Shown here in pieces: positions 18,789-31,350 of a DNA stretch of 64,000 nt (within the stretch, counting starts at the first letter, position 1; each line of letters opens with the position of its first letter). The notes beneath the pieces are model-generated. The model was not told the origin of the DNA and searched no databases. It saw nothing but the letters and a program-made list of their open reading frames with translations. The position numbers and the translations under genes are program-made. Source of the stretch: Peribolospora baueri (lineage: Eukaryota; Basidiomycota; Peribolosporomycetes; Peribolosporales; Peribolosporaceae); assembly GCA_029717555.1 (NCBI GenBank), contig JAMDHS010000052.1, forward strand, positions 1 through 64,000, written 5' to 3'.

Positions 18789-21486
18789 TTAGCCAGCGAA
18801 CGGATGCCTGCTCGGATACCGAACTTTATGAGTGCCGTCTTCGGCAGCGGGGCCATTCCCGAAAATGGCTTCTCCCACTTGGTAATCGTGGCCATAGGTG
18901 GAGGCCTCGATATCGGCCGCACGGGCGAAATGAGAGTGAGCTGGTTGGGGCGACGCGATGTGGTCATCGGGGTGAGATCCGTCCAGCGGTATCTGGGAAC
19001 CCTCGGATCCAGCTTTGGTACCACCGGCATTGGACAGCGACGCCATGTCGACGTCGTCGTGTCGCTCGTACCCGTAACCGTCCCTAAACGTCCCGATGGA
19101 AAGCAAGGGCAAAGCCGTGAGTCGACTGTGGGCGTGGCGGCCGTTGCCTGTCACAAGCGTGACGGAGCTCGGCTCCGGACCTCACCTACGAACGACCTTG
19201 CTCAATGTGATCCTAACGCCGCCGTCGCCAACGGGGCTGCTGCGGCCGCCGTCTTGAGGTCGACTGGGTTGCCTACCGGTCCCATCGTGTGCAACGGGGC
19301 CGACTGCGGATTGACCTGGTGAAGACACAAAGTGTGGCGTATGTCAGCCTTTGAATGCGCCCGTGGCGTGGGAGGAAAACTCACCTTCGGTCCATCCCTG
19401 TATCCAAGAGTAGTCGTGGAATTAGAAAGAAGGGGAATCAGATCAGCGCCGTTCGTTGTCGCCCGATCGAATGGTTTGCCGCATCTCGTCAGGTCCTTAC
19501 GTTCCAGAACCTCCCCTTCTCGGAGGTGGCGAACCAGCCCTGGCCATCCCGAACGGCGCCAGTAGAGAGATCCCTGAAGAGGAAAAAAGTCACGTAGCGC
19601 AAAGCGGACGGGGTATCAGCAACATTGCTCCGTCATCTTCCAGCAAGCTAAAAGGAGGCGGACTAGCTCACCGGAAGGCGGTACACGCCACTATTGACCC
19701 GACAATACAGCGAGGTCAGCCTGTGCAAAACAAGATGAAAATTGGCTCGGCGGTGACTCACTGATGGAGCTGGAAGAGTAGCAGGAACGGAAAAGATTCA
19801 TGATTGGTCAAGCGACTGCCATGCATGACGCAAACGCCTGAATGCGAGGCCCACTTACGCGAAGGTGGCAGCGGCGATCGAGTTGATGAAGTGCATCACT
19901 ACGTTTACGTTCGCCCAAATGAGCACGAGGTTTACAGTGTTGAAGATGACGTTGACGCTGCCGTCGCCGGAAAGAAAGGGGAAGGGCGCCGTTGGCGAGT
20001 GTGAGCCGAAGGAGGCAAGTTCCTTCCTGATGCCCGACTCTTGCGGGATCCTTACATGAAATAGGAAAGACCTTGCTGGAACAAGACCGTGCTAATGTTT
20101 GAGGGGTTGGCAATGTTGCTTTGCACTTTGAAGAGCTGTGAGATGGCCGAAAGATGGAGATGAATGACCCTGGCAAGCCGGTCTGGTCTCTAGCTGCCGT
20201 GCCTCGCTTACCTTGTACGCCGTCAGGGACAGAGTGGCGACGTCGATGACTATTTTTTTCGAAACCATGGGATCCAAGGGAATCGAGTGTTAAGGTCGTA
20301 TGGCATGAACGTATGTGTATGAACCGATGTTATCTCCGTCGTACCTTCGGTCACGACATACGGTGCGCTGAAGTACTGGAAGACATGGACGGGTATACAA
20401 CCCTGCACATGGGATGTGGGAGGACACGAACCGTTAGAAAGATGGCCGAGCGGGCGGTCTGATTGAGCCAAGGACAGGAGCGGTGCTTACTTGGCCAATT
20501 CCGGCCCATACGTTGATGATGGATGTGCAGTTATGGGACCAGGTGGCGACTAGGCCCACCCACAACACGCCGAGAAGGATGATGACCCAGAGACGTCGGC
20601 CCCAGACAGCGATCTGAATGGCGGTCATCCACGTTGGCGTGGAAAAGAAAGAAGGGGCGCCGTAAGTAAACGGACTCCGCCATGGCAATCAAGGGAAATG
20701 TGGACACACCGTGCGCAGCACGAAGATGGCAGCCGACATGTAGACCGAGGCGCCGCCGAAAAGGGTTAGGGTGACGATGAGAGCTTTACAGTCCAAATAG
20801 GTGTCTGTCACGTTGTTGGTGATGATGCTACGGGGTGGGGAAGTAAAAGAGAACGGGGGGTGGGGAAGTAAAAGAGAAGGATGGCGGTGAGGACGGAAGG
20901 GGAGAGCAGGACCGCATTAAGGACTCACACTGGAATGAGGGTACCGAACGCGCAAAGGCGGCTGCCCAAGTAGAATATCATGGGCCACCTGAACTTGATC
21001 TGTCCGGTGACGATCTTGAAATCGTACCAGGACTGCGAGGGCGGCAGGAAGGGAAGACGACATGAGTCAGATTAAGAATAAGCGAGCAGAGGGCATGGGA
21101 ACGAACGCTCACGGAAAGGATAAAGTCCCAGGTGCTGGAGAAGCAGACACGAGGAATATAAAGGTTGGTGAGGATGCTCGCCCATCTTGACGCCACGGCG
21201 ACGACGTCGAAAGGCACTCACAACACTCCCAAGAGAACAAACAAATAGGCCTGGTCTGGCGAATTGGAGAAAGGAAAGCATGGAGCGAAGGGTGAGCGCC
21301 GTCGGTTGACGAGGCGACGGGAGCGAACGAACGAAGCGGATGTGTGGGTGGTCTGATGGGCTTGGGTGCAGCGGTGGAGACACACTCACAGACTTTTTCG
21401 TCGATAGCGATCTGCTTTGGATCGTTCCAGTCCACCCTCGGGGCCAGGGAGACCATGGTGGCGGAGGACGGGTGGCCCGACGACAT
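18789..21486 (-). CDS. Multi-pass membrane protein, paralogue B
   Basis: Start ATG 21484-21486 (MSSGHPSSATMVSLAPRVDW); an ATG 27 bp upstream is possible but not shared with paralogue A. Exons in order: NDPKQIAIDEKV / YQAYLFVLLGV / TWDFILS / SWYDFKIVTGQIKFRWPMIF with YLGSRLCAFGTLIPV / NNVTDTYLDCKALIVTLTLF / TAIQIAVWGRRLWVIILLGV with WVGLVATWSHNCTSIINVWA / GCIPVHVFQYFSAPYVVTE / VIDVATLSLTAYKV / SVNVIFNTVNLVLIWANVNV with VMHFINSIAAATFA, ending with a cytosolic-looking tail GYGYERHDDVDMASLSN and stop TAA 18789-18791. Roughly seven membrane helices. The family is not recognised. Because the asparagine-rich loops and tail are conserved with copy A while introns drift, both copies seem to be under selection. 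Confidence 0.72.
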
Positions 21487-23432
21487 GTGTCCGAGTGGGT
21501 TCGAGAATGTCAAGATGTCCTCAAGGCCGGCTGGACGGGGAAGCAGGCGACGCCTCCAAAAGGAGAGTGCGTGACGACGGGGCGAGGGCGATTGCGAGGG
21601 GATGGGAGGACTTCCATGATGCTTGTTCGCCGCTGGGTGGGGCTATTTTGTAGGTTGGGAAGGAGTCTGGGACGGGTTTGGGTGATGATTTGCGCTGATG
21701 GGAGGGAGATGGGATGGAATGGGAAGGCCTTGTAGTCAAGGGAAGCGAGACGCAGAAGGGAAGCGACGCGCAGACAGAGACAGACGATGATGATGATGGC
21801 GCGTGGGTCGCCTGCATGAGCCTCGCTCGCCTCGCCTCGTGCCCGGACCTCGCACACAACACGCTTGCATGCGCTCACATGCTATATGCTATGCTATGTA
21901 TGGGCAGCAACTACAGCCGGCTTGCATTCGCTCGCTGCCTTCACGCATCCCTGTCGGCCGTCGTTAGCGACTACGTCCATCTGCTTTCCATCTTGCATTG
22001 CGGCCTAGGCGTAGCTAGGCAAGCCTGCGAGGCGCACGGCAGTGAGCGGTGGCTTTCCGCGCATGTACCTGCCATAGGCCGGGCGATGATCACAGTCAGC
22101 CTACGACCTCCCCGCGGACCTCCCCGCAAAAAAGCGAGGTGGAAGGAAAACAACTCCCTATCGACCAGATCAGATCAGCGGCGCACGAACAAGCGAGCAG
22201 CTGCGAGCCCAAATCTCGGATGTACGACCATAGCGTCGGCGACTCGTCCTAGCCGGTTGCAGGAGCGAGACGGTGGCATGGCAGCAGCGGGATCGTTCTA
22301 GGCGGGGCCCCGGTATGGACCAGAGCGCCAGATCTGGAAATCAGACGGCTCCCTGGGACCTTTTCTTTGTTTTTTCCTTCTTCTCTCCGGTCGTCATAGA
22401 GATCAGCGGGACGAACAACATACGAGGGTCGGACGCAGAGGGAGAGAGACCTGGGCGGGGGCAAAGTGCGCGGCTGCACTGCGGCGATGGGAAAGCAGAT
22501 GCGAAGAGAAAGATCCGTCTGTCTCATCTTCCCCGACGACGCCTCCGAAGCCTCCCCGCAAGCATGCAAAACATGTGGAGGCATTCATTTAGATTAGTAA
22601 GCTAGAGGGCGCAGGGCTGAGAGGCCAGCAAGAGCCGAATGACCCTCGTAGAGGTGAGGCTAGGAGGGGAAGGAAGGCAGGGCAGGACGGCAAGACAAGG
22701 CCGAGCGCAACGCCTTCGCATACTGCGCCAGATCCGAGGCGAACCACCATCTAACACGGGAAAGGGACGCCTCAAATAAGCAGCGGTGCACATGCACCAG
22801 AACTGCTGCACCTTTTCTAGTCCACGTCCGACGCGACGTGCACGTCGACGTTGTACGTTCCCCTTCGTCCGTCCCACTGACTCGCTCCATCGCCATCGCT
22901 GTCTTTTCATGCGCCGTCGTCGGCCCGACGGCCGTCCTCTTTGCTTGTCTTCGGTCGTGTGAGGAGTACACGGACGACGAGGCAGAGGCAGAGGCAGATA
23001 GATGAGCGCTCCTCGACGCAGGAGCGCTCGACATGACACAGACGAAAAGACGGCTACAAGCGCTTCGACGACGGCGAGACGGAGGACTAAGACGTGGTGA
23101 ACTGGCAGTGGCCAATGGCCCGGGCAAGGTCGGTTGGGAGCAGGGCCAGGGCAGTCTTGGTGACCAGGCGGGAGGGACCGGGGAGGTGAGCGGCGGGAGA
23201 GCGGAGGTCGACGGTATATGCAATTCATCGTACGTGCACTTCATCGTACCGGTTTAAATTGAAGGGGGTCGATCACATCCGCCTCTCACGCTCCAAACTT
23301 CCACCTTCTCTTGACATTCTCTTCCTCTCTGCATTTTTCCCCTTTCCCTCCCTCGGCCATTAGTCGCATGTGAGTGACAAAAACATGCTAAGAAATCCAC
23401 AGGGCCTCGTTTTAGAAAACACCTGAAAAGCT
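21487..23432. other. Spacer between membrane-protein gene B and SART3-like gene
   Basis: About 1.9 kb. It shares the GC-rich block near 22296 and the GGGGGTCGATCACATCCGCC element near 23264 with copy A, but has roughly 0.6 kb extra (about 22600-23240). In this extra part a minus-strand frame (about 22602-23230) encodes Ser/Ala-rich text without motifs. I see no firm gene. It should hold the promoter of gene B. Confidence 0.4.
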
Positions 23433-26400
23433 TCATGTGTGGCCACGGAAGCCAATTCCGCCCCTGCCTCGGCCCCTGCCTCGGCCGCGACTGCTAACGC
23501 TGCGAGGCGCGAACCCTTGTCCCCCCCCTTTACTCTTCCCGGCAACCACCAATTCGTACGGAGCGACCGTGAGAGTCACACTGTCGTCGTAGGCGATATT
23601 TGAGCGCAAGAGAAGCTTGCCCAAGTCCTGCGGTGCGGAGACAGGGCAAATATACCATTAATGAGAAAAAAAAAAACCTGTTGGTAGAAAAAGGAGTCGC
23701 GACCGAAACGCGGCCTCCGTCTGTCTTCCGAAAGCTCACCGCCACATTTTCGAAGACGACACGAGCTTCGCCTTGCTTCGGGCCACCCCCTCCATCAGCG
23801 CTACCCATCTCGATAGCCTTTACTGCCCCAAGCCTCGTTGCCTTTTCCACTACCTGCTGTAGCTTCGCCTCCTGCGCCTCAGCGGGAAGACCGGACACCA
23901 ATGCCGTCCTGCCTCGGGCATCCATGCGAGAGCTCTGGCCCGACCCTGAGGGTCCCCCTTCCGCTTTCTGCGCCTTCGCCGCTTTCGCATGGGGGTCCGT
24001 AACTGTGACGGACATTATACGCTTCTTGAGTTGAGTGTTGTGTAGCTCACGCATGGCAAGCTGTGCTTCGTTCTGGCGTTCCGAAAGCCGGAGAAGAGGT
24101 CAGCTTGCAATGAAAGCTTCACACCCTCAGGAATGGGTGGTATTCACCTCATCCTCAAAATCCACCCATGCGAATCCCTTGCATGTCGCATCCGCGTTCA
24201 GTGCCACGCGCACGTCCTTGACCCTGCCGTACTGCCGTTCCAAACTTTTTTCAGCATTGCGCTCGTCGACACATTGCAGCAAGCACGCGAACTCGAGGTC
24301 TACTCCACGCTGGACTCGTAACTCACTTTCCCGAACAGAATTTCCAGGTCCTCCTTTTTGACAAAGCGGCTCAGGCCCTGGACGAACAGCTCTCGCTCGT
24401 CTAACTTGGCATCTGAGCGCTGTTGCTTCCTTTCCGGGTCTGATATCCGCACGATGAGTGAGCGTCCTGGAGCCACCTCGACGCCATCAAGTTCCAGAGC
24501 ACTCTTGGACGCAATCTGAGAGGCGAAACAGATCAGCCACTCCTCATCACAGACAAGAAACGACCACTGGCACTCACCGGCGAGTTAAACTGAAGATAAG
24601 CAAAGCGGCGCGAGTTCTTGAACTTCTTGCTAGGCCACCGCGTGTCGAAGATAACGCCATACTGAAAGCCAAGGACGAAATGAGCGCTGAAAAATGCCTC
24701 CAGCACTACGTTAATTCTCCCTTACCTTTTCGAACCTTAGCCGAAGCTCCTTATCGTCCCAGTCTTCAGGGAAGTTGGTGATAAACAGCGTGCTATCCGA
24801 GCCACGGTGAACCTCAATCTGAGACCCGTTAACGACCTTTTTGTCCTTGGTAAGGGCCGCGGCAACGTCTTCACGGTTACAAAGCTCGACAGTGGCCACC
24901 GGTTGGTCCTCCTGGTCATGAACCTTGATCTCGCGAATGTCCCCGCACTGAACAAGAAATAGACATAAGATGAGCGTCGATGTAATCACGGCTTCAAAAA
25001 AATGTAGGAAACCCTTACATCTCGAAACAGCTTCTTGAGCTCCTCTTCCTTCGTCCCTTTAGGTAAGCCGGCAACGAAGACTGTTGAATGCTCTCGATCG
25101 CGTTCGGGAACTTTGGCGTCTGTTTCACAAAGTGTGCGCACATCAGGGGACGAGCAGCGAGAAGACAAGAACATGGGATTATTAGAGAAGAACGTACCCG
25201 TCTTTGCACGCTTGTGACTAGCATCTCCAGCTCCATCATCGACAGCGCTGACCTCATCACTTCCGTCATTTCCAGCCTTGCGCTTCTGGCCCTTCGCCTC
25301 GCCTCTAGTGTCTTGGTCGTCCTGAGCATCCTGGCCAACATATTGGCTGGCATAAGCTGCTTGAGCGTCCATAGCCTCTCGCATCTCCTTTTCACGACGG
25401 GCCTGCACTTTGAGGCTCTCCCTGGAGATCTTGTTCTCCGCCTTTTGATACTCCTGAAGAGAGCCGAAGTGATGCTCAAACTGAAGCCATGCGGAGAAAA
25501 TGCTTTCGGGCCAGTCGATTCTGGGCTTTCCAGACGCAATCTCGTACGAAGAGCGAGCCTTCTTGATGTTCAGCCGATTGGCCTCAAATTCGGCACGGCG
25601 GATCCAAGCCTCGGCAAGATACTCGCCCGGTCCGCCTTTTTGTACGACCATGTCCCAAACCAATGATGCATCGTCGAGGTACTGATACCTTGATAGCTTT
25701 GCATAAATAAAAAGGAAAGATTGCTGGAAGATGAGATTGTGCTGACAACCAGAATACCTCCCGAGTCCTTGCTTTCTGTGCCCCCTGGCTCACCCAGCTG
25801 ATAAGGTACCGTTCGAGCCTGTATTGCGGATCACCATGGGGAGCGAATGCTGAGGTAAAGATGTTAAATAAGCGGAGAAGAACACTTTCAGCTTGAATTC
25901 CGCAGCAACTCACTTGTTTTGATCAAGTTGATGCTCTGGCGGAGCATGTCGCCGATTGTTTGGATAGCCTCTTGCGACGGTTCTCCTTCAGGCACTCCTG
26001 CAGTCCGGCGATAGTAGTCAACCCTCGCCTCGAGCACAGCGACAAAGTCGTCCACGTTTTTCTGAATTTGTCCCGCGTTGATGGCTTCTTGGAAAAGTTC
26101 TGCATGAGAAGACCTCCGACACTGAGCTCTTGCCGCTACCGACACGTAAAAGTAGCTCTTGTACCTGTAATCAATTCTCGTACCTTCAATCTCCGCGCTC
26201 TCCGCCACCGGGTCGTCCTGTTTAGCAGCAATGAAGTTCAGTATGGCCAATGTAGGCGCACACCAAGAAAGGGAAATGCTCACCGAGTTCTTGTCGCTAA
26301 GCTCGACTAAGCGCATACGGGAAGCCCAAATCTTACCGAGATGGGGCACCGCCTTCGTCGCACGGTCTATCACCTCCATCAACAGCGCGTCTTGGTTGCC

Positions 26401-27304
26401 CTGTTGCATCTATGGAACAAGCGATTTCGCCAAGACGGACCAAGCCTTGAACATAGCCGCACTCTAACCCCTCCCAGTCGAAACAGACTCACTAGGAAAT
26501 TGACATATCCCTCCCAAGCGCCGTCGCGCGCCATTCGCTCTTCGGAGCTGTCAGGAGATGGCCCCAACGCATAAAGCATGCGCTCGTAGAGGCAGCACAC
26601 TAGGTCGACGTCTGGATTGCGGGGCTGTTGCTCCCAACGTATGTACGACAGAAACCCGCGGTCGGGGCTGGCTTGCGCTTGTGGAGAAGCCTTCAAGGTA
26701 AGAGGATCAATGTGAGCATTGCAACTGATAACTCGTTTCCGTCCAGGGCCTTCTCACCAAACTGTCTTCCCACGCTTCCCTCTCGCTCCATTTTTGCTTT
26801 CCAACTGCGTACAGCTTGTTGGTCCGAACCATTTCCGTCTCATATTCCGAGGGAGGTAGGTTCTGCGAGACAAAGGTGGAGTAGGACTGAAAGGTTGCTT
26901 CATGCGTAGCATGAGGTACCTGAAGGCGGTCACCATAAAGCTTGCGCAGACGGAAGATCGCTTCGTCGCGCTCAGACCTGTGCGTTCTCCTCGGAAGAAA
27001 GAGAAGATCAGACAGCCGTCTTGGAAATGCTCAACTTCTCACAAACTCACCCTGATTTGCTCTCCAGAAGGCCAACCTCCCAGTCTTTCCACTTGTCCCA
27101 GACGTCTTGGTTCTTTGCCAAATGTCGCGTCCGAGAGTAGACCCGCTCGAAAATCGAGCGCACGTCTTCCTCTGAGAGGGGCTCCTCGAAGTGAAACCCT
27201 TGTCCGATTACGGAAGAGATTGAAGGATCATCGGCCAGATCGCTCAATAGCTCAACAAACTTGTCATCCACAGAGAGGTTTGCCTCCTTGTTGTCGACCT
27301 CCAT
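23433..27304 (-). CDS. SART3/Prp24-like U4/U6 recycling factor
   Basis: Multi-exon minus-strand gene, start ATG 27302-27304 (MEVDNKEANLSVDDKFVELL; an upstream in-frame ATG at 27451 also exists), stop TGA 23433-23435. The N-terminal half is HAT repeats: FERVYSRTRHLAKNQDVWDK, ERDEAIFRLRKLYGDRLQVP, FLSYIRWEQQPRNPDVDLVC, DFVAVLEARVDYYRRTAG, YLAEAWIRRAEFEANRLNIK. Then a basic KRAKT stretch and RRMs: STVFVAGLPKGTKEEELKKL with CGDIREIKVHDQ, DSTLFITNFPEDWDDKELRL, ELFVQGLSRFVKKEDLEILF with GFAWVDFEDE, and a fourth RRM-like TALVSGLPAEAQEAKLQQVV. It ends in an RG-rich tail. This is the SART3/Prp24 architecture; the protein anneals U4 and U6 snRNAs after splicing in the nucleus. Visible exons stay in frame, unlike copy A. 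Confidence 0.85.
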
Positions 27305-27665
27305 CCTGATTTGTGATGGATACTTGGGGTAGATGATGCAGGCGGCGAGCAAAGCGGCCGTTGGATGACCTGTGCGCGGGGATTCGACCATCGCTGCTGC
27401 GGCATACAACGCGTCCGCACGCGAATTTAACTTCACCATAGGCTGCAACATTGAAACGCGAATGGATTGCTATTGCTATTTAGTTACAAATGCGGCCATG
27501 CGAGGAATGCGACGATGTGAGATTGTTCGTGGTAGGGATAAGATGAAATAGAAATGAAATCGAATGTAAGAGTACCGGGGGACCGAGTCGAGGGGGACGT
27601 GCGCGGTAGGAACATGGCTGCTTGATAAAAACACAGTATACGATGAAGGAACTCTTGATCAAGAT

Positions 27666-30600
27666 TCATTCGGACTTCTCCTGCTGCTCACGCCTCGACG
27701 CCTTGTCCTGCTCTAGCTTTCGAGCCTCCTTGGCTGCAGCACGTTGAGCCTCCTCCTTAAGGCGAACTTTTTGCCAGTCTTCGGAGAGCGTGGCGATGAC
27801 CCTTTTCCAGTACTCTCGCTTGTTCCGCACCTCCGCCTTCTGCCAAGCGTCATCGGCGTCACGTTCCTTGTCCTAAAGTTTATGTATGACGAGGAACGAG
27901 ATCTCGAAATTAGCCCTTGTTGTCGACTGATGACTAATGAATGGCTACGTACCCGAATGAGGCGGAGGAAACGGTCCGGGTCTGAAAAGAAGCGGTCCAC
28001 ATAGTGCAAGAGATAGACGCCGCAATCCACAGCGTTGTCTTGCTTCGGAACCTGCAGCAGGCGGCAAGGGGACGTGACGGTGTCAACAATGAATTCCGCA
28101 ACCGAGCCACACAAACTGAATACTTACAGTAGCATCACTCCGCCTCGCGTCGCGGAGTAGACGCCTGTCCGCCCCCTTCTTGTCTTCCGCTTCCAACCGA
28201 AGATATTCCGTGAGCTTGCGAGCGGCAGCTGGATGAGTGGCATCTAGGGAGTCGAAGATGATCACTTCCGTCCTGTAGGACAGTAAGAAAGATCAGCTCT
28301 TCGTTCTGCACTGCCGCCCACCGACACTGCGGGAGGACTCACCTCTCGTCCCGCGGCTCTGACGGCGCGGCAGGCTGGTCGCTCTCTTTGTTCTCGCCAG
28401 GAGGTGGCGGCGTGATAGGCCGTTCCTTGGGTGGAGGCGCGATAGGGACCGGAGTTCTGCGCATGGCTTTCATTGGAGGAGAAGGCTGCTCACGATCCGC
28501 GCAAGCGTCACTCCCTTCCTCTCGGTCCTCGTCCAGTGTCATCCGAGATAGTTTTTGAACCGGAGAGCTTGGCACCTCGACACCATTTGTGGGGCCATCT
28601 TCGTCCTTCTCGATCGAATCCGAAACCCGCACACGCTTAATGGGCTGAGGCGAGGACGGAGAGGGTGGTACTGCACGTTTCGTGGCAGAACGCTGTTCTG
28701 CAGCTTCCGGCGGGAGAGCGTCTTGAAGCTTAGCAAAGCTGTCCACAGTTTCCGGGCCTTGAGGTGTTGTTTCCTTTTCGTCGGCATTCTCCCCATTACC
28801 ATCCAAGTCCTTGCTGTCCTTCTGAATTTCTTCATTAGGTGTAGGCGTGGCCAGCGAGGACAGTCTCCTGCCTGTGGATTGGACATCGTCCTGCAAGGCA
28901 GAGTGTCGCCGAGCAGCCATACGAGGGCGAGGGCTCGTCTTTGTAAGAATGAGCTCTGTTGAAGGCGGATCAAATATGCGGCCCGGATTGACGATGATGG
29001 CCAGGTACCAGTGGACGCTGATGTGAGAGAGGGATGCGGGAGGGTTAGTAACTTGAACAGGCTTGTATTTGTCCAGCAGACCGCGCTCACTATTCATTGA
29101 TGGGCACAACGATAAACTTCTTCCGGAAGATATCGACCTTGCTGGTCCATTTCTTCACGCCCTCGTACCCATCCTTCCTGCAGTAGTGCGGACAGCTCAT
29201 CAGCGGCAGAAATAGAATTCCTCTTCTTCTGACGAAAACTTACAAGTTTCGCTTCTCGGTAAGCTTGTTGTAGAAGAAGGAGTTGAACATGTAAACCTGG
29301 TCCGACTGTTCTGGATGACGTCTTTTGAATTGCTCGAGGATATGTCTGCGACGAGCGAATGGTCTCAGCTGTCAATCAGTACAAGCGAGGGGTGCAAACG
29401 GAGCATTCACCTTAGGCCGAACTCAATGATGGTATCATTTAGGTATTCGTCTTCCTCGAGCCGGTCGATGTCCGACAGATTGACGCTCACGGAACCAGGA
29501 CCGCCGCCAATCGGATACACCAGCTTACTGGAAGAAAAGGAGGCAGTCAACGATCTCCGATAAAAAAGGTGTTTGAAGAGCGCAGTCGGAGAACGCTCCG
29601 ACACCCACAGTTTATCGGGGCCAGATCGCTTCGGCCGAGGTGGTGACGGCTGAGAAGCAGTTCCAGATCGCTTAGTCAATTGTGCCCCAAGCCTGCGGAA
29701 TGAAAGCCCAGGTGTCAGAACGTCTGAAAAGCCTCACGATTCTGAAAGTGAAAGGTCATTGCTCACCCAGATAATCTAGAGGACCTCCTTCTGGCTCCTT
29801 CCTCTCCTCGAACGGCAGCAGTAAGCTTGGGTCTCGGCCTTTCCATGCTCTCCCCGACGACGGCTGGTTCCTCCACGGGAGTTGACCTATGCACCAGTCC
29901 ACACTTGGACCGCATGCTATAAACGACATCTTGAACAACCGGACGACTGAAGACATCTCGTAGAGCCCATCAGCGCATACATCCTCCCATGCATAATCGA
30001 CAAGCCGAGGCACTCACTTTATACGGACAAAGGCGATCTCGAGACGTTCACACCCGGAGTGAACGACATCGACAAAATTCCGATAAACCCTCCTCGCTTC
30101 CGGTTGGTCATTATGCAACCGGAAGGTGAAGCCAATTACGTAAGGGCTGTTCCACTTTCGCTTTAACCTTTCGGTGTCACCAAGCATATCTTCCCGCAGC
30201 TTGGCAAGCCGATACAACGTTTCTGTTCTTGGCTTGATGGCCACCTCGAAATATGGACAATCCTCTTTGCCCAACTGGTCAGTGTCACGACAAATAGAGA
30301 GCAACGAACCGAGTCAGTCACGGGACGAAACGATGATCACGATCCCAGGAAATGTCAACTTACCTGCACTTTGTCGATATCTTGAAGGTCGATAGTGGAC
30401 AGACTCTCAGGGGTAGGTTGTCGATCAGGTGAGGACCTCATAATTTCTATGCTCCTGGCGTTCCACTCGAGGGAAAAAGGTCCGCCGTCGTCGGATTGGA
30501 CAGAACAGTCTCCGATGAAGATATCTTGAAGGGAAAGACCCGCCTTGTGCTTGTAGTTTGTAGCTGTGATGTTATCTTCGGTGCCATTGAGACCGTTACC

Positions 30601-31350
30601 TTGTGACGACATTCCCTATAAGCACGACCCAGAGAATTGAGGGATGCATTAGCATGAGTACATTCGTTCTATAGCCAGCTAGAGTGCACTCACATTACGA
30701 TCCTTCATCTCGGAGACCTTTGTCGTTCGCGATTGGTGATTGGAATAGAAGCTCGGGGTTGCAACCGCCCCGTCCCGTTCCGGACGAGCGGAGCCTTGCT
30801 GTGCCGCCACATTCACCTCGCTGGTACTCGCTTCTTGCGCCCGGGTCGCGGAGGATCCGTCCGAGGCGTGACCAGACAAGGGCGAGGGGAGAACGTCCAG
30901 CTCGTCTACGTCCGAACCAGGCTCGAGAGGAATATCGTCTACGTCACGGGCCTTCGCTTTGCCCTTGGCGTCAGACATGCGGGGCCGCACCTGCGACTTA
31001 GGTGACCTCGATGGTGAGCTGTGGAGTTCAGGAACGTTACCGATCTCCTCTTCCCCATCCGACATCGTCAAATCCACCGCTATCGCCGCACCCTTTGACC
31101 GAGTGCTCAGCTGAGACGCGGCCGGAGCCGTCGGCGAATTTAGGGCTGCTTCCCAAGTCCTCCTCCCGGCTTGTTTGCCATAGACCACGGTCGCGGTCGC
31201 ATTTCGGTGGTTCGGTTTATGCCTCATCGCCTCAGTCTCCCAGGTGGAACCATTACTGCTGACACGTGAACGATCCGCGGAGCCGTCATCGCTGTCCTCT
31301 ACGTCTTCAAAGCGTTTGATCGGCGAGCTGGAGAACTTGGATGACCGCAT
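27666..31350 (-). CDS. Ulp2/SENP6-7-type SUMO protease (C48)
   Basis: Multi-exon gene; start ATG 31348-31350 (MRSSKFSSSPIKRFEDVEDS), stop TGA 27666-27668. The N-terminus is long, acidic and Ser-rich (with DLTMSDGEEEIG, a SUMO-interaction-like patch), followed by LSLQDIFIGDCSVQSDDG and a PH-like region (30014-30612) ending in CERLEIAFVRIK. The protease core begins with SVNLSDIDRLEEDEYLNDTI then YMFNSFFYNKLTEK and KVDIFRKKFIVVPINE. The catalytic triad is seen as HWYLAIIVNPGRIFDPP (His), IIFDSLD (Asp) and PKQDNAVDCGVYLLHYVDRF (Gln and Cys). About 260 residues of low-complexity insert separate His from Asp, the hallmark of the Ulp2/SENP6-7 branch. The C-terminus is a Glu/Lys coiled-coil-like helix. 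It removes SUMO, mainly poly-SUMO chains, in the nucleus. A further 5' exon above 31350 is possible. Confidence 0.88.

Larger units (their letters stand above)
18590..27010 (-). repeat. Segmental duplication, copy B
   Basis: Direct repeat of the block at 3440-10045, containing the membrane-protein paralogue B and an apparently complete SART3-like gene. Homology on the far side ends inside the second exon region of the SART3-like gene (about 27000). The first exon at 27047-27304 therefore has no counterpart in copy A, which means copy A was truncated when formed or has since lost its 5' end. Confidence 0.85.

Noticed and set aside
22602-23244. Possible small minus-strand gene between membrane-protein gene B and the SART3-like gene
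   Set aside because: Ser/Ala-rich text in two overlapping frames, absent from copy A, no start context or motif.
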